From Parabacteroides sp. (GTDB lineage: Bacteria; Bacteroidota; Bacteroidia; Bacteroidales; Tannerellaceae), in the NCBI GenBank assembly GCA_018054455.1, contig JAGPJL010000008.1, positions 10,187 to 42,857 of the forward strand: DNA of 32,671 nucleotides. Reading direction: 5' to 3'. The position numbers and the translations under genes were made by a program. The notes beneath the pieces are model-generated. The model saw only the letters and a program-made list of their open reading frames with translations. It did no database searches and was not told the DNA's origin. This document shows positions 15,839-24,553 of the stretch, piece after piece (within the stretch, counting starts at the first letter, position 1; every line of letters starts with the position of its first letter).

Positions 15839-16273
15839 ATGGCAATAGCTTATTATGCGGAAGAAGTAAAGCTTCCCGCAATAAAAAAGAAAGCGGTTGG
15901 CGACTGGATCAGGAAAGTGGCCGCCCTGTATGGAAAGAGAGCCGGTGATATCAGCTATATCTTCTGTTCGGATGAAAAGATTCTGGAGGTAAACAAACAA
16001 TATCTTCAGCACGATTATTATACAGATATTATCACCTTTGATTATTCGGAAGGAACTAAAATATCCGGAGATTTGTTTATTAGTTTAGATACTGTAAAAA
16101 GTAACTCTGACATGTTTGGTACGAATTACGTGGAAGAGCTGCACCGTATCATTATTCACGGTGTTTTACATCTTTGCGGAATTAACGACAAAGGTCCGGG
16201 AGAAAGAGAGATTATGACGGCAAAAGAGAACGAAGCTCTCACCTTGCTCTCCGAAGAAGACAGGAAAGCTTAA
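15839..16273 (+). CDS. ybeY: Endoribonuclease/rRNA maturation factor YbeY
   Basis: A 144-residue metalloprotein of the UPF0054/YbeY family, involved in 16S rRNA 3'-end processing and ribosome quality control. The family motif HGxLHLxGxDH appears as HGVLHLCGINDKGPGE near residue 102. The first two His are kept, but the third zinc-ligand position is not His. My recollection is that the variant is common in Bacteroidetes homologs, so I read it as lineage-typical rather than decay. The upstream TDIITFDYSEG segment is also family-typical. It lies 9 bp after the Spm-type gene and 85 bp before mnmG. Confidence 0.9.
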   Translation: MAIAYYAEEVKLPAIKKKAVGDWIRKVAALYGKRAGDISYIFCSDEKILEVNKQYLQHDYYTDIITFDYSEGTKISGDLFISLDTVKSNSDMFGTNYVEELHRIIIHGVLHLCGINDKGPGEREIMTAKENEALTLLSEEDRKA

Positions 16274-16358
16274 GGCCTTTACTGCATTCAATCAACTGAC
16301 TATCAATCAATAAGATATATTTCTATATTTATAGAGCGATATAACAAAAGGCAAAAAA

Positions 16359-18236
16359 ATGAATTTTAAATACGACGTAATTGTTGTTGGTGCCGGACAT
16401 GCAGGCTGTGAAGCCGCTGCTGCTGCTGCCAATATGGGCTCGAGAACACTTCTCATTACAATGGACATGAATAAAGTGGCTCAGATGAGTTGCAATCCGG
16501 CTGTTGGTGGTATTGCCAAAGGACAGATTGTACGCGAAATTGATGCCCTTGGGGGATATATGGGTATTGTGACAGACAATACTGCTATTCAATTCCGGAT
16601 GCTTAACAGATCGAAAGGTCCGGCTATGTGGAGCCCGCGTGCCCAGAGTGACCGTGCTAAATTTATTCAGGAGTGGCGTGGGATATTAGAAAACTTACCG
16701 AACCTATACATGTGGCAGGATGCTGTTCGCGAACTCATTGTTGAGGACGGACGCGTTTGCGGAGTAATAACAAATATGAATGTTGAGTTTCGGGCAGGTG
16801 CGGTAGTACTTACCAATGGGACTTTTCTTAATGGACTCATCCATATCGGACGGACCAAACTGGGTGGCGGACGTATGTCTGAACCAGCTTCTTTCGGTCT
16901 GACCGAACAACTGGTTAGCCTGGGGATGGAAGCCGGAAGGATGAAAACAGGGACCCCGGTTCGTATCGACGGACGAACTGTTCACTTTGAAGACACAACA
17001 GAACAAAAAGGGGAAAGCGACTTTCATAAGTTTTCTTATCTCGATTTTGAGCCCCGCAGACTCAAGCAACTTAGCTGCTGGATGCTCTACACAAACGAAG
17101 CAGTTCATGATGTTCTGCGAAGTGGATTAGGCGATTCGCCGATGTACAATGGACAGATCCAAAGTATAGGACCGCGCTATTGCCCCAGCATTGAAACCAA
17201 GATTGTAACGTTTGCCGACAAAACCCAACATCAACTGTTTTTGGAACCTGAAGGAGAAACAACACAGGAATATTACTTGAATGGTTTTTCTTCTTCGCTC
17301 CCACTCGACATTCAGTTGCGTGCGCTGAAAGAAATTCCGGCTTTCCGGGATGTTCATATTTATCGTCCGGGATATGCAATAGAATATGACTTCTTTATGC
17401 CTACCCAGCTACATCATTCGCTGGAGACGAAGCTGATTAAAAATCTATTTTTCGCAGGACAAATAAACGGAACCACAGGTTACGAAGAAGCGGGTGGACA
17501 AGGGATCATTGCCGGTATAAATGCTCACATTGGCTGCCACGGAGGAGAACCTTTTATCCTTGGCCGCGACGAGGCTTATATCGGTGTTCTTATTGACGAC
17601 CTGGTAACAAAGGGTGTAGACGAACCATACCGCATGTTCACTTCCCGGGCTGAATATCGGATTCTGCTTCGTCAGGACGATGCGGATATGCGTCTTACAG
17701 AAAGAGCTTATGAAATTGGGTTAGCGAAGGCCGACCGTCTGGAGCTGCTAAAAGAAAAGAAAGCACAACGCGACGCGGTATTGGAGTTTGCCAACAACTA
17801 CTCCATCAAACCACAATATATCAACGACGGACTGGAAGCATTAGGTATTACGGCCCTTAAACAAGGGTGTAAGCTAATAGACCTTATTACTCGTCCACAG
17901 CTTACTATTAATTCTCTGGCGGAATTGATCCCCGCCTTTAAGCAGATGCTTGATAAGCTACCTGCCTCGCGCAAGGAAGAGATTATTGAAGCGGCAGAAA
18001 TCAAGATAAAATACGACGGATACATTCGTCGCGAGCAAGTGATAGCCGACAAAATAAACCGATTGGAACACATTAAGATTAAAGGAAAAATTGATTACAA
18101 TGAAATCCAGTCTCTATCTACAGAAGCCAGACAGAAGCTAACTAAAATAGACCCGGATACCATTGCTCAGGCAAGCCGCATTCCGGGAATTTCCCCAAGT
18201 GACATCAACATTCTTTTGGTACTTTTAGGAAGATAA
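16359..18236 (+). CDS. mnmG: tRNA uridine-5-carboxymethylaminomethyl(34) synthesis enzyme MnmG (GidA)
   Basis: A 625-residue FAD enzyme that works with MnmE to modify the wobble uridine of several tRNAs. The FAD-binding motif is VVGAGHAGCEAA (about 9-20), followed by MSCNPAVGGIAKGQIVREID and TNGTFLNGLIHIG. Further family motifs are GQINGTTGYEEAGGQG and the C-terminal helical MnmE-binding region ending IPGISPSDINILLVLLGR. Length is normal (about 620-630). No mnmE is in the window. A weak TATATTTA promoter-like element lies at 16324-16331. A parS-like site follows within 11 bp of the stop, and the ade-uvrC-dtd-mazG-deoC run continues on the same strand. Confidence 0.98.
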   Translation: MNFKYDVIVVGAGHAGCEAAAAAANMGSRTLLITMDMNKVAQMSCNPAVGGIAKGQIVREIDALGGYMGIVTDNTAIQFRMLNRSKGPAMWSPRAQSDRAKFIQEWRGILENLPNLYMWQDAVRELIVEDGRVCGVITNMNVEFRAGAVVLTNGTFLNGLIHIGRTKLGGGRMSEPASFGLTEQLVSLGMEAGRMKTGTPVRIDGRTVHFEDTTEQKGESDFHKFSYLDFEPRRLKQLSCWMLYTNEAVHDVLRSGLGDSPMYNGQIQSIGPRYCPSIETKIVTFADKTQHQLFLEPEGETTQEYYLNGFSSSLPLDIQLRALKEIPAFRDVHIYRPGYAIEYDFFMPTQLHHSLETKLIKNLFFAGQINGTTGYEEAGGQGIIAGINAHIGCHGGEPFILGRDEAYIGVLIDDLVTKGVDEPYRMFTSRAEYRILLRQDDADMRLTERAYEIGLAKADRLELLKEKKAQRDAVLEFANNYSIKPQYINDGLEALGITALKQGCKLIDLITRPQLTINSLAELIPAFKQMLDKLPASRKEEIIEAAEIKIKYDGYIRREQVIADKINRLEHIKIKGKIDYNEIQSLSTEARQKLTKIDPDTIAQASRIPGISPSDINILLVLLGR

Positions 18237-18246
18237 ATAGGGTAAT

Positions 18247-18262
18247 TGTTCCACGTGAAACT
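18247..18262. promoter_or_regulatory. Candidate parS (ParB-binding) site between mnmG and ade
   Basis: tgttccacgtgaaact matches TGTTnCACGTGAAACA at every specified base except the last. It lies in the 45-bp gap after mnmG, so it is under no coding constraint. parS sites seed ParB loading for chromosome segregation and usually lie near the origin. A second near-match is at 13540-13555. parA and parB are not in this window. Confidence 0.7.
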
Positions 18263-18281
18263 TAACAATTAAGAATTAAGA

Positions 18282-19919
18282 ATGGGCAAAGAAACAATAA
18301 AAACAATAAAGGGAAATCTGGTTGACATAATTAACCGTGAAACCTATGGAGCCTCCATTACGCTAAAAGATGGTAAGATTTTTCATATACAGAAGACAGG
18401 ATCAGTAGAAAATCAATATATACTTCCGGGATTTATTGATGCTCATGTTCATATTGAAAGCAGCATGTGTACACCGGCCAACTTCGGGGCGGCTGCATGC
18501 AAACATGGAACAATTGGAATCGTTGCTGATCCCCATGAAATTGCGAATGTATTAGGAGTTGAGGGCATCGATTTCATGGTCAACAACGCCGAGGGACTTC
18601 CTTTCTATTATTGGATAGGTGTTCCGTCGTGTGTACCTGCTACCCCATTTGAATCTTCCGGTGCAATTATCGATGCGGCTACCACCAAAACATTACTCCA
18701 AAGAGACGACCTGCATTTCCTGGCAGAAATGATGAACTATCCAGGCGTATTAGGAAACGATGCCGAAGTAATAAATAAAATAAAAGCTGCACAAGAAACC
18801 GGCAAGCCGATAGACGGTCATTTTCCTAATGGTAAAGGGGAGGTTTTATCTGACTACATACAAAAAGGAATTAGCACAGATCACGAATGCTCGACCCTTG
18901 AAGAAGGCGAAGAAAGATGCAGACAAGGAATGTTCGTTCAAATACGTGAAGGCAGTGCAGCCAAAAACTTTAATGCACTCCATCCACTTATTAAAGAATT
19001 TCCAGATAAAGTGATGTTATGCAGTGACGACATTCACCCAAACACGTTGTTGGAACGTCATATAAACGGACTTGTAAAACGGGCTCTCGATCTTGGTTAT
19101 GATCTGTATGATGTATTACGGGCCTCTTCGTACAATCAGGCAAAGCATTACGGCATGCCGATTGGTTTCCTGCAAGAAGGAGATTCGGCCGATTTTATTA
19201 TCATTGACGATCTTAAAGCGCTGAACATAAAAGAGACCTTTGTAAAAGGAGAATGTATATACGATGGAAAAGAGATTCATTTTCCAGAAAAGGACGTAGT
19301 TCCGATAAACAAATTTCATGCTCAGCCAATCACGATGAAAGAACTGGAGGTAAAAGCCATTTCAGATAAGATGCGGGTTATAGTATGCACGGACGGGAAC
19401 CTGGATACTTCGGAAGAAATTGTTTCTCCTGCAGTAAAAGAAGGAATGGCAATTTCTGATACTTCAACCGATATTATTAAGATCGTGGTAGTAAATCGTT
19501 ACCAAAAAGCACCCCTATCCATTGGATTCATAAAAGGGACCGGATTAAAACGGGGAGCGGTAGCCCAAAGCATAACTCACGACAGTCACAATATAATCGC
19601 TATAGGGTGTACAGACGAAGAGCTGGCAAAAGCAATTAACGAAGTCATCTTACAGCAAGGAGGAATAACTGTAGTAAATGGAACAGAGACAACTACACTG
19701 TCACTGCCAATAGCCGGACTGCTAAGTCCGCTTCCTCTCGATGAAATCGATGCTACTTACAGAATTCTTGAAAGCAAAATGCAGGATCTGGGCTCTACAT
19801 TAAGCTCATTGCAGATGACACTCGCCTTTATGAGTCTGCTTGTTATTCCTTCGTTAAAACTAGGCGACAAAGGGCTTTTTAACGGTGATAAATTTAGTTT
19901 TACCACGTTATTCGTATGA
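18282..19919 (+). CDS. ade: Adenine deaminase
   Basis: A 545-residue metal-dependent amidohydrolase converting adenine to hypoxanthine and ammonia in purine salvage. The first metal motif is DAHVHIESSM (His55, His57), followed by VADPHEIANVLG (81-92). Further motifs are IDGHFP, the metal/active-site segment STDHE, and LCSDDIHP. The C-terminal part includes the family segment ITHDSHNIIAIGC. Length suits the Ade family (about 540-590) rather than the ADD-type adenosine/adenine deaminases. It lies 45 bp after mnmG and its stop overlaps the uvrC start by 4 bp (ATGA, 19916-19919), so translation is coupled. From memory, several Bacteroides carry an adenine phosphoribosyltransferase gene at this position. 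Confidence 0.93.
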   Translation: MGKETIKTIKGNLVDIINRETYGASITLKDGKIFHIQKTGSVENQYILPGFIDAHVHIESSMCTPANFGAAACKHGTIGIVADPHEIANVLGVEGIDFMVNNAEGLPFYYWIGVPSCVPATPFESSGAIIDAATTKTLLQRDDLHFLAEMMNYPGVLGNDAEVINKIKAAQETGKPIDGHFPNGKGEVLSDYIQKGISTDHECSTLEEGEERCRQGMFVQIREGSAAKNFNALHPLIKEFPDKVMLCSDDIHPNTLLERHINGLVKRALDLGYDLYDVLRASSYNQAKHYGMPIGFLQEGDSADFIIIDDLKALNIKETFVKGECIYDGKEIHFPEKDVVPINKFHAQPITMKELEVKAISDKMRVIVCTDGNLDTSEEIVSPAVKEGMAISDTSTDIIKIVVVNRYQKAPLSIGFIKGTGLKRGAVAQSITHDSHNIIAIGCTDEELAKAINEVILQQGGITVVNGTETTTLSLPIAGLLSPLPLDEIDATYRILESKMQDLGSTLSSLQMTLAFMSLLVIPSLKLGDKGLFNGDKFSFTTLFV

Positions 19920-21733
19920 CAAAAGAAAGGGATACAAACTTCTCGTCTCTATTGGCAATACTTCCCGAAAAACCGGGATGTTACCAATACTACGATGAAA
20001 AGGGAACAATTATATATGTCGGAAAAGCGAAGAACCTAAAACGACGGGTTAACTCATACTTTAACAAAGAACACGACAATAATAAGACGAGGGTACTTGT
20101 AAAGCACATCCGGGAAATTAAATATATTGTTGTAGATACGGAAGAAGATGCTCTTTTGCTTGAGAATAATCTGATCAAAGAGTATCATCCAAGGTATAAT
20201 GTACTGCTTAAAGACGACAAAACCTACCCTTCCATCGTTATCAAGAACGAGTATTTTCCCCGAGTATTTCAAACAAGAAATATCGTTCGGGACGGATCTC
20301 AATACTTTGGTCCGTATCCATCGTTATTTACAGCGAAGGTCATGCTTCATCTGATTAAAGAACTATATCCAATTCGCACTTGCAAATACCCGTTAACACC
20401 CGAATCCATCGCTCAGGGAAGATATAAAGTTTGCCTGGAGTATCACATTAAACGCTGCCTGGGTCCATGCGAAGGACTTCAGTGTTCGGCAGACTACAAT
20501 CGAAATATAGGAGAAATTAAAGAAATTTTAAAGGGAAACATCTCGACAGTAAGTAAAATACTCTACGATGAAATGCAGCAACTTGCCTCAGAACTTCGTT
20601 TCGAAGAAGCACAAAAGGTAAAAGAGCGCTACCTTGCCATAGAGAATTACAGATCAAAATCGACCGTAGTAACCCCTTCTTTGCACAACATCGACGTGTT
20701 TTCTTTCGATGAAAACGAACGTTCTGCCTATATCAACTACCTTCATATCGGAAACGGAGCCATCGTACAAGCCTATACCTTCGAGTACAAAAAAAGGTTA
20801 GATGAAGCTAAAGAAGAATTGCTAGGGCTGGGGATAATTGAAATGCGTACCCGATTTAAGAGTCAGGCACGCGAAATAATCGTACCTTTTCTTCCGGATA
20901 TAGAGCTTATGAGCCAGGTTTCTTTCTTTATTCCTCAAAAAGGAGACAAGAAAAAACTGCTGGATCTGTCACTTCAGAACGTTAAACAATTTAAAGTAGA
21001 CAAGCTAAAACAGGCTGAAAAGCTGAATCCGGAACAACGCACAACGCGCATCCTAAGTACCATGCAAAAAGACCTGCACATGCATGAATTACCAATGCAT
21101 ATTGAGTGTTTCGACAACTCAAATATCCAGGGAACAAATCCGGTAGCAGCCTGCGTTGTATTTAAAAAAGCCAAACCGGCAAAGAAAGATTACCGTCACT
21201 TTCATATTAAAACAGTGGAAGGTCCGGACGATTTTGCATCCATGATAGAAGTTGTTACCCGCCGTTATACCCGATTAAAGGAAGAAGAGGCTCCCCTGCC
21301 CCAACTAATCATCATTGACGGTGGAAAAGGACAGCTTAATGCCGCAACCGAAGTGCTACGGGAACTGGACTTGCTTGGCAAAATCACCATTGTAGGATTA
21401 GCAAAACGGCTCGAAGAAATCTTCTTTCCGGGTGATCCAATCCCCTTAATTCTGGATAAAAATTCGGAAACACTGAAAGTAATACAGCAATTACGAGACG
21501 AAGCGCACCGATTCGGAATAACATTCCACCGTTCGCTTCGAAGCAAAAAGCAGACTATTTCCGAATTAGATCTCATAAAAGGGATCGGGGAAAAGACAAA
21601 AGTTGTACTTTTGAAGCAATACAAAAGCGTAAAGCGAATTCGCGAGGCATCGCAAGAAGAGCTAAGGCAACTGATTGGAGTGGCCAAAACAAACGTATTG
21701 CTTGAAGGATTAAAGATAATAAAAGAGAAATAG
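19916..21733 (+). CDS. uvrC: Excinuclease ABC subunit UvrC
   Basis: A 605-residue nuclease that makes both incisions in UvrABC nucleotide excision repair. The N-terminal GIY-YIG domain shows PGCYQYYDEKGTIIYVGKAK (about 20-39) and the catalytic Glu in LLLENNLIKEYHP (about 83). A UVR motif for UvrB contact lies near 203-238 (LRFEEAQKVKERY). The RNase H-like C-terminal nuclease shows IECFDNSNIQGTNPVA and IIIDGGKGQL. The protein ends with tandem helix-hairpin-helix motifs (LIKGIGEKTKVVLL). It overlaps ade by 4 bp and ends 6 bp before dtd, within one co-directional run. Confidence 0.98.
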   Translation: MTKERDTNFSSLLAILPEKPGCYQYYDEKGTIIYVGKAKNLKRRVNSYFNKEHDNNKTRVLVKHIREIKYIVVDTEEDALLLENNLIKEYHPRYNVLLKDDKTYPSIVIKNEYFPRVFQTRNIVRDGSQYFGPYPSLFTAKVMLHLIKELYPIRTCKYPLTPESIAQGRYKVCLEYHIKRCLGPCEGLQCSADYNRNIGEIKEILKGNISTVSKILYDEMQQLASELRFEEAQKVKERYLAIENYRSKSTVVTPSLHNIDVFSFDENERSAYINYLHIGNGAIVQAYTFEYKKRLDEAKEELLGLGIIEMRTRFKSQAREIIVPFLPDIELMSQVSFFIPQKGDKKKLLDLSLQNVKQFKVDKLKQAEKLNPEQRTTRILSTMQKDLHMHELPMHIECFDNSNIQGTNPVAACVVFKKAKPAKKDYRHFHIKTVEGPDDFASMIEVVTRRYTRLKEEEAPLPQLIIIDGGKGQLNAATEVLRELDLLGKITIVGLAKRLEEIFFPGDPIPLILDKNSETLKVIQQLRDEAHRFGITFHRSLRSKKQTISELDLIKGIGEKTKVVLLKQYKSVKRIREASQEELRQLIGVAKTNVLLEGLKIIKEK

Positions 21734-21739
21734 GTTGCT

Positions 21740-22192
21740 ATGAGAACAGTTATACAACGGGTAAAGCATGCTTCAGTTACCATCGATGGAAAGGTAAAAT
21801 CCGAAATTGGAAGTGGGCTGTTGGTCCTGTTAGGTATCGAAGACCGGGACACTGAAGAGGACGTCGTTTGGCTTACTAAAAAGGTGGTTAATCTACGGAT
21901 ATTCGACGATGAAAACGGCGTAATGAACCGCTCTGTCTTAGAATCGAACGGGGATATATTGGTTGTAAGTCAGTTTACACTGCACGCGTCGACCAAAAAA
22001 GGGAACCGTCCATCCTACATTAAAGCTTCCAAACCCGACAAAGCCATACCGATGTATGAGTCTTTTTGCGAAGAAATGGGGCTTGAACTCGGCAAACCTG
22101 TTGGAACGGGAATATTTGGAGCAGACATGAAGGTAGCATTACTTAACGACGGACCGGTTACAATCGTTATCGACTCTCAAAACAAAGAATAA
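21740..22192 (+). CDS. dtd: D-aminoacyl-tRNA deacylase
   Basis: A 150-residue DTD-family enzyme that hydrolyses D-aminoacyl-tRNA (and Gly-tRNA-Ala), protecting translation from D-amino acids. The active-site motif SQFTLHAST (77-85) and the cross-subunit motif NDGPVT (about 136-141, a variant of NGPVT) are both present. Length is standard. It starts 6 bp after uvrC and ends 1 bp before the MazG-like gene, so it is operonic. Confidence 0.97.
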   Translation: MRTVIQRVKHASVTIDGKVKSEIGSGLLVLLGIEDRDTEEDVVWLTKKVVNLRIFDDENGVMNRSVLESNGDILVVSQFTLHASTKKGNRPSYIKASKPDKAIPMYESFCEEMGLELGKPVGTGIFGADMKVALLNDGPVTIVIDSQNKE

Positions 22193-22193
22193 A

Positions 22194-22526
22194 ATGGAAA
22201 ATATTACCATTAATGACGCCCAGAAACTAGTGGATAATTGGATTAAAACCTATGGTGTCCGCTATTTTAACGAGCTTACGAATATGACTATTCTTACCGA
22301 AGAAGTAGGCGAACTTGCGCGAATCATGGCTCGAACCTATGGCGAACAATCCTTTAAGGAAAGCGACAAGAACCGTGATTTAGGCGATGAAATGGCAGAT
22401 GTTCTATGGGTATTGCTCTGCCTTGCAAATCAAACAGGCGTAGATCTGACAGAAGCATTTCGCAAAAATCTGGAAAAGAAAACGACAAGAGATAAAGAAA
22501 GACATCAAAACAATTCAAAATTATAA
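22194..22526 (+). CDS. MazG-like nucleotide pyrophosphohydrolase
   Basis: A 110-residue single-domain all-alpha NTP pyrophosphohydrolase. The Mg-binding helices show EEVGELARIM and, after about 30 residues, GDEMADVLWVLLCLA, matching the ExxE...ExxD arrangement of the MazG/dUTPase-like superfamily. Such enzymes hydrolyse non-canonical NTPs or dNTPs to monophosphates. It is much shorter than E. coli MazG (about 260 residues, two domains). The ATG is 1 bp after the dtd stop, and deoC begins 2 bp after its own stop. Confidence 0.88.
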   Translation: MENITINDAQKLVDNWIKTYGVRYFNELTNMTILTEEVGELARIMARTYGEQSFKESDKNRDLGDEMADVLWVLLCLANQTGVDLTEAFRKNLEKKTTRDKERHQNNSKL

Positions 22527-22528
22527 AA

Positions 22529-23392
22529 ATGGACAAGTATCAGGAAGCATTCAGTAAATACGCGGCTCCCCTACCCGACGAGAAAATATCGGCTCAGGTA
22601 AATGCCCTAATAGAAAAGAATTCTCAGGCGAACTTTACGCCTGAAGTTTTAAAAGTAATCCACGGATGCATCGATTTAACCTCATTGACCAGTCTCGACA
22701 GCAAAGAGAGCATATGGAAACTGGTAGATAGCGTAAACGATTTTGAAGGAACCCGTCCAGACGTTCCCAATGTGGCGGCTATTTGTACCTATCCTCTTTT
22801 TATTGATACCGTAAAACAGGCACTGACCGCGCAAGACGTAGCCATCGCATCGGTTGCAGGAGGATTCCCTTCATCGCAGACATTCACCGAAATAAAGATT
22901 GCTGAAACAGCGTTAGCGGTAGCAGACGGCGCAGACGAAATAGACGTCGTGATGAATCTCGGCTACTTCATGGAAGAAAATTACGAAGAACTTTCGGAAG
23001 AACTTTCAGAACTGAAAGATACATGCCGGGATTCGAAACTAAAGGTAATTCTGGAGACAGGCGCATTGGCAACTGCCAACAACATTCAACGGGCTACTGT
23101 AATGGCTCTTTACAGCGGAGCCGATTTCATTAAAACTTCAACAGGAAAAGGATATCCGGGAGCTACACCTGAAGCAGTATTTACAATCTGTGAAACCATC
23201 CGTGCCTACCATACACTAACAGGAAAGAAAGTGGGAATTAAAATTGCCGGAGGCGTACGTACAGCAGAAGAAGCTGTTCAATATTATACCATTGTTAAGG
23301 AGAAACTGGGTGAAGATTGGTTGAATAAGGAATTGTTCCGTATAGGTGCAAGCAGCCTTGTAAAAGATATTGAAAACCGTTTGGGAAAATAA
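22529..23392 (+). CDS. deoC: Deoxyribose-phosphate aldolase
   Basis: A 287-residue class I aldolase cleaving 2-deoxyribose-5-phosphate to glyceraldehyde-3-phosphate and acetaldehyde in deoxynucleoside catabolism. The Schiff-base Lys202 lies in FIKTSTGKGYPG. Lys238 (GIKIAGGVRT) and Asp139 (DEIDVVMN) complete the catalytic set known from E. coli DeoC. It is about 30 residues longer than the E. coli enzyme because of an N-terminal helical extension (about 1-40). It starts 2 bp after the MazG-like gene and is the last gene of the mnmG-ade-uvrC-dtd run, followed by hairpins at 23403-23432 and 23445-23481. Confidence 0.96.
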   Translation: MDKYQEAFSKYAAPLPDEKISAQVNALIEKNSQANFTPEVLKVIHGCIDLTSLTSLDSKESIWKLVDSVNDFEGTRPDVPNVAAICTYPLFIDTVKQALTAQDVAIASVAGGFPSSQTFTEIKIAETALAVADGADEIDVVMNLGYFMEENYEELSEELSELKDTCRDSKLKVILETGALATANNIQRATVMALYSGADFIKTSTGKGYPGATPEAVFTICETIRAYHTLTGKKVGIKIAGGVRTAEEAVQYYTIVKEKLGEDWLNKELFRIGASSLVKDIENRLGK

Positions 23393-23402
23393 AGAGGAAT
23401 AG

Positions 23403-23432
23403 TTGCTGACTACTCATCAAAAAAGTCAGCAA
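23403..23432. other. Hairpin downstream of deoC without a clear U-tract
   Basis: A perfect 9-bp inverted repeat (ttgctgact with agtcagcaa, 12-nt loop). It is followed by aacata rather than T residues, so it is more likely a 3'-end stabilising stem than a terminator. The true terminator-like stem follows at 23445. Confidence 0.5.
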
Positions 23433-23444
23433 AACATATAGAAT

Positions 23445-23481
23445 AAAAGAGGGTAATCAGACATTTGATCTACCCTCTTTT
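23445..23481. terminator. Bidirectional intrinsic terminator between deoC and the prenyl synthase
   Basis: An 11-bp perfect stem (aaaagagggta, 23445-23455, with taccctctttt, 23471-23481) is continued by attttg on the plus strand. On the minus strand the arm ends in tttt. It overlaps the stop codon of the convergent prenyl synthase gene (23480-23482) and serves both transcripts. Confidence 0.75.
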
Positions 23482-24454
23482 ATTTTGTACGTTCTATAAT
23501 ATAGTCTGCAAGTAAAATCAAGGCCGCTTTCGCTTCTGAATCCGGAAAGCTGGTAAGAATATCAACAGCTTTGGCGTGATACTCTTTCATGCACTTGGTG
23601 GCATACTCTATTCCACCATTATTAATAGCAAAGGCAATAAGCATTTCTATCTGTTCCTGCGTGAATTCCTTTTTACGCAACAAATCCATGTACAAGGCAA
23701 CAGCAGAAGGATCTGCAGTCTTTAAAGCATAAAGCAATGGTAAGGTAACTTTCCCTTCGCGAATATCATTCCCGGTAGGTTTTCCTAAGTCCTCATTTTT
23801 ATAATAGTCGAAAATATCATCCTTTATTTGAAAACAGTAACCAAGATATTCGCCAAAAAGCTTACTTTTTTCGATAATTTCGGCAGGAGCATCGGCACAA
23901 ATGGCACCGGTTTCGGTACATGCCGCCAACAAGGTCGCCGTCTTCTTTTTAATTACCTGCATATACGCCTCCTCATCCACAATAGACTCTTCGGCAGTCT
24001 CCAGCTGTTTGATCTCCCCTTCGGAAAGATCGCGTCCAAGATTGGAAACAATGGATATAATCTGAAGATTGCGGGTTTTAATGGCGCGGATAAGTGCGGA
24101 AGAAAGAATATAATCGCCAACCAACACAGAAATGCGGTTATCAAAAATCGCATTCAGAGAAGGTAAACCTCTCCTCTCCTTGGTTTCATCAATTACATCG
24201 TCATGAATCAACGTTGCGGTATGAAGCAGCTCAAGCAGAACCGCTACATTTATGGTGTTATCTGTAATCTTTCCACACGCTTTAGCTGTCAGAAGTACCA
24301 GCAACGGACGGACATGTTTACCAACTGCATGCTGGATCTGGTCGATAGCCGACTGCAATCTGCGTGTCTCACTTTTAAGAGAATCAGCAAATTCATCATT
24401 AAATTGCAGAAACTCCTTAGCTACCGGCTCCTCTATTTTACTACGTGTATTCAT
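23480..24454 (-). CDS. Long-chain all-trans polyprenyl diphosphate synthase
   Basis: A 324-residue enzyme counted from the ATG at 24454. The frame is open to an ATG at 24517, but a -7 element (24474-24481) lies between the two, so the upstream Met is outside the likely transcript. The aspartate-rich motifs are DDVID (85-89) and KDDIFD (211-216), with GKPTGNDIREGKVTLPLLYA after them. The stretch HTATLIHDD is close to octaprenyl synthase IspB, and the small Ala five residues before the first Asp permits long products. It should make the menaquinone side chain in the cytoplasm. It is monocistronic and divergent from polA. Confidence 0.92.
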   Translation of the reverse strand: MNTRSKIEEPVAKEFLQFNDEFADSLKSETRRLQSAIDQIQHAVGKHVRPLLVLLTAKACGKITDNTINVAVLLELLHTATLIHDDVIDETKERRGLPSLNAIFDNRISVLVGDYILSSALIRAIKTRNLQIISIVSNLGRDLSEGEIKQLETAEESIVDEEAYMQVIKKKTATLLAACTETGAICADAPAEIIEKSKLFGEYLGYCFQIKDDIFDYYKNEDLGKPTGNDIREGKVTLPLLYALKTADPSAVALYMDLLRKKEFTQEQIEMLIAFAINNGGIEYATKCMKEYHAKAVDILTSFPDSEAKAALILLADYIIERTK

Positions 24455-24473
24455 ACTAAGCTTCAAAGATATG

Positions 24474-24481
24474 CAAAAGTA
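24474..24481 (-). promoter_or_regulatory. Putative -7 element for the prenyl synthase gene
   Basis: TACTTTTG on the minus strand fits TAnnTTTG. It lies 19 bp upstream of the ATG at 24454 and downstream of the alternative ATG at 24517, so it decides the start choice. Confidence 0.55.
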
Positions 24482-24512
24482 GCAAAAACTTACAAGTAAG
24501 CGAGAAATTTCG

Positions 24513-24520
24513 TACATTTA
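24513..24520 (+). promoter_or_regulatory. Weak -7-like element for polA
   Basis: TACATTTA differs from TAnnTTTG at the last base. Initiation would fall near 24527, leaving the upstream Met at 24530 almost leaderless and favouring the start at 24554. Confidence 0.3.
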
Positions 24521-24553
24521 CCGAAGTTTATGTTTCTAAAACGTGTTAAAACG

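Noticed and set aside
24455..24517. Upstream start for the prenyl synthase adding 21 residues
   Set aside because: A TAnnTTTG element on the minus strand lies inside this stretch, so the upstream ATG would not be transcribed. The extra residues also look unlike the family.
24530..24553. Upstream start of polA adding eight residues
   Set aside because: Bacteroidales PolA begins at the MKLFLIDAYALIYR segment, and the upstream ATG would sit almost on the likely transcription start.
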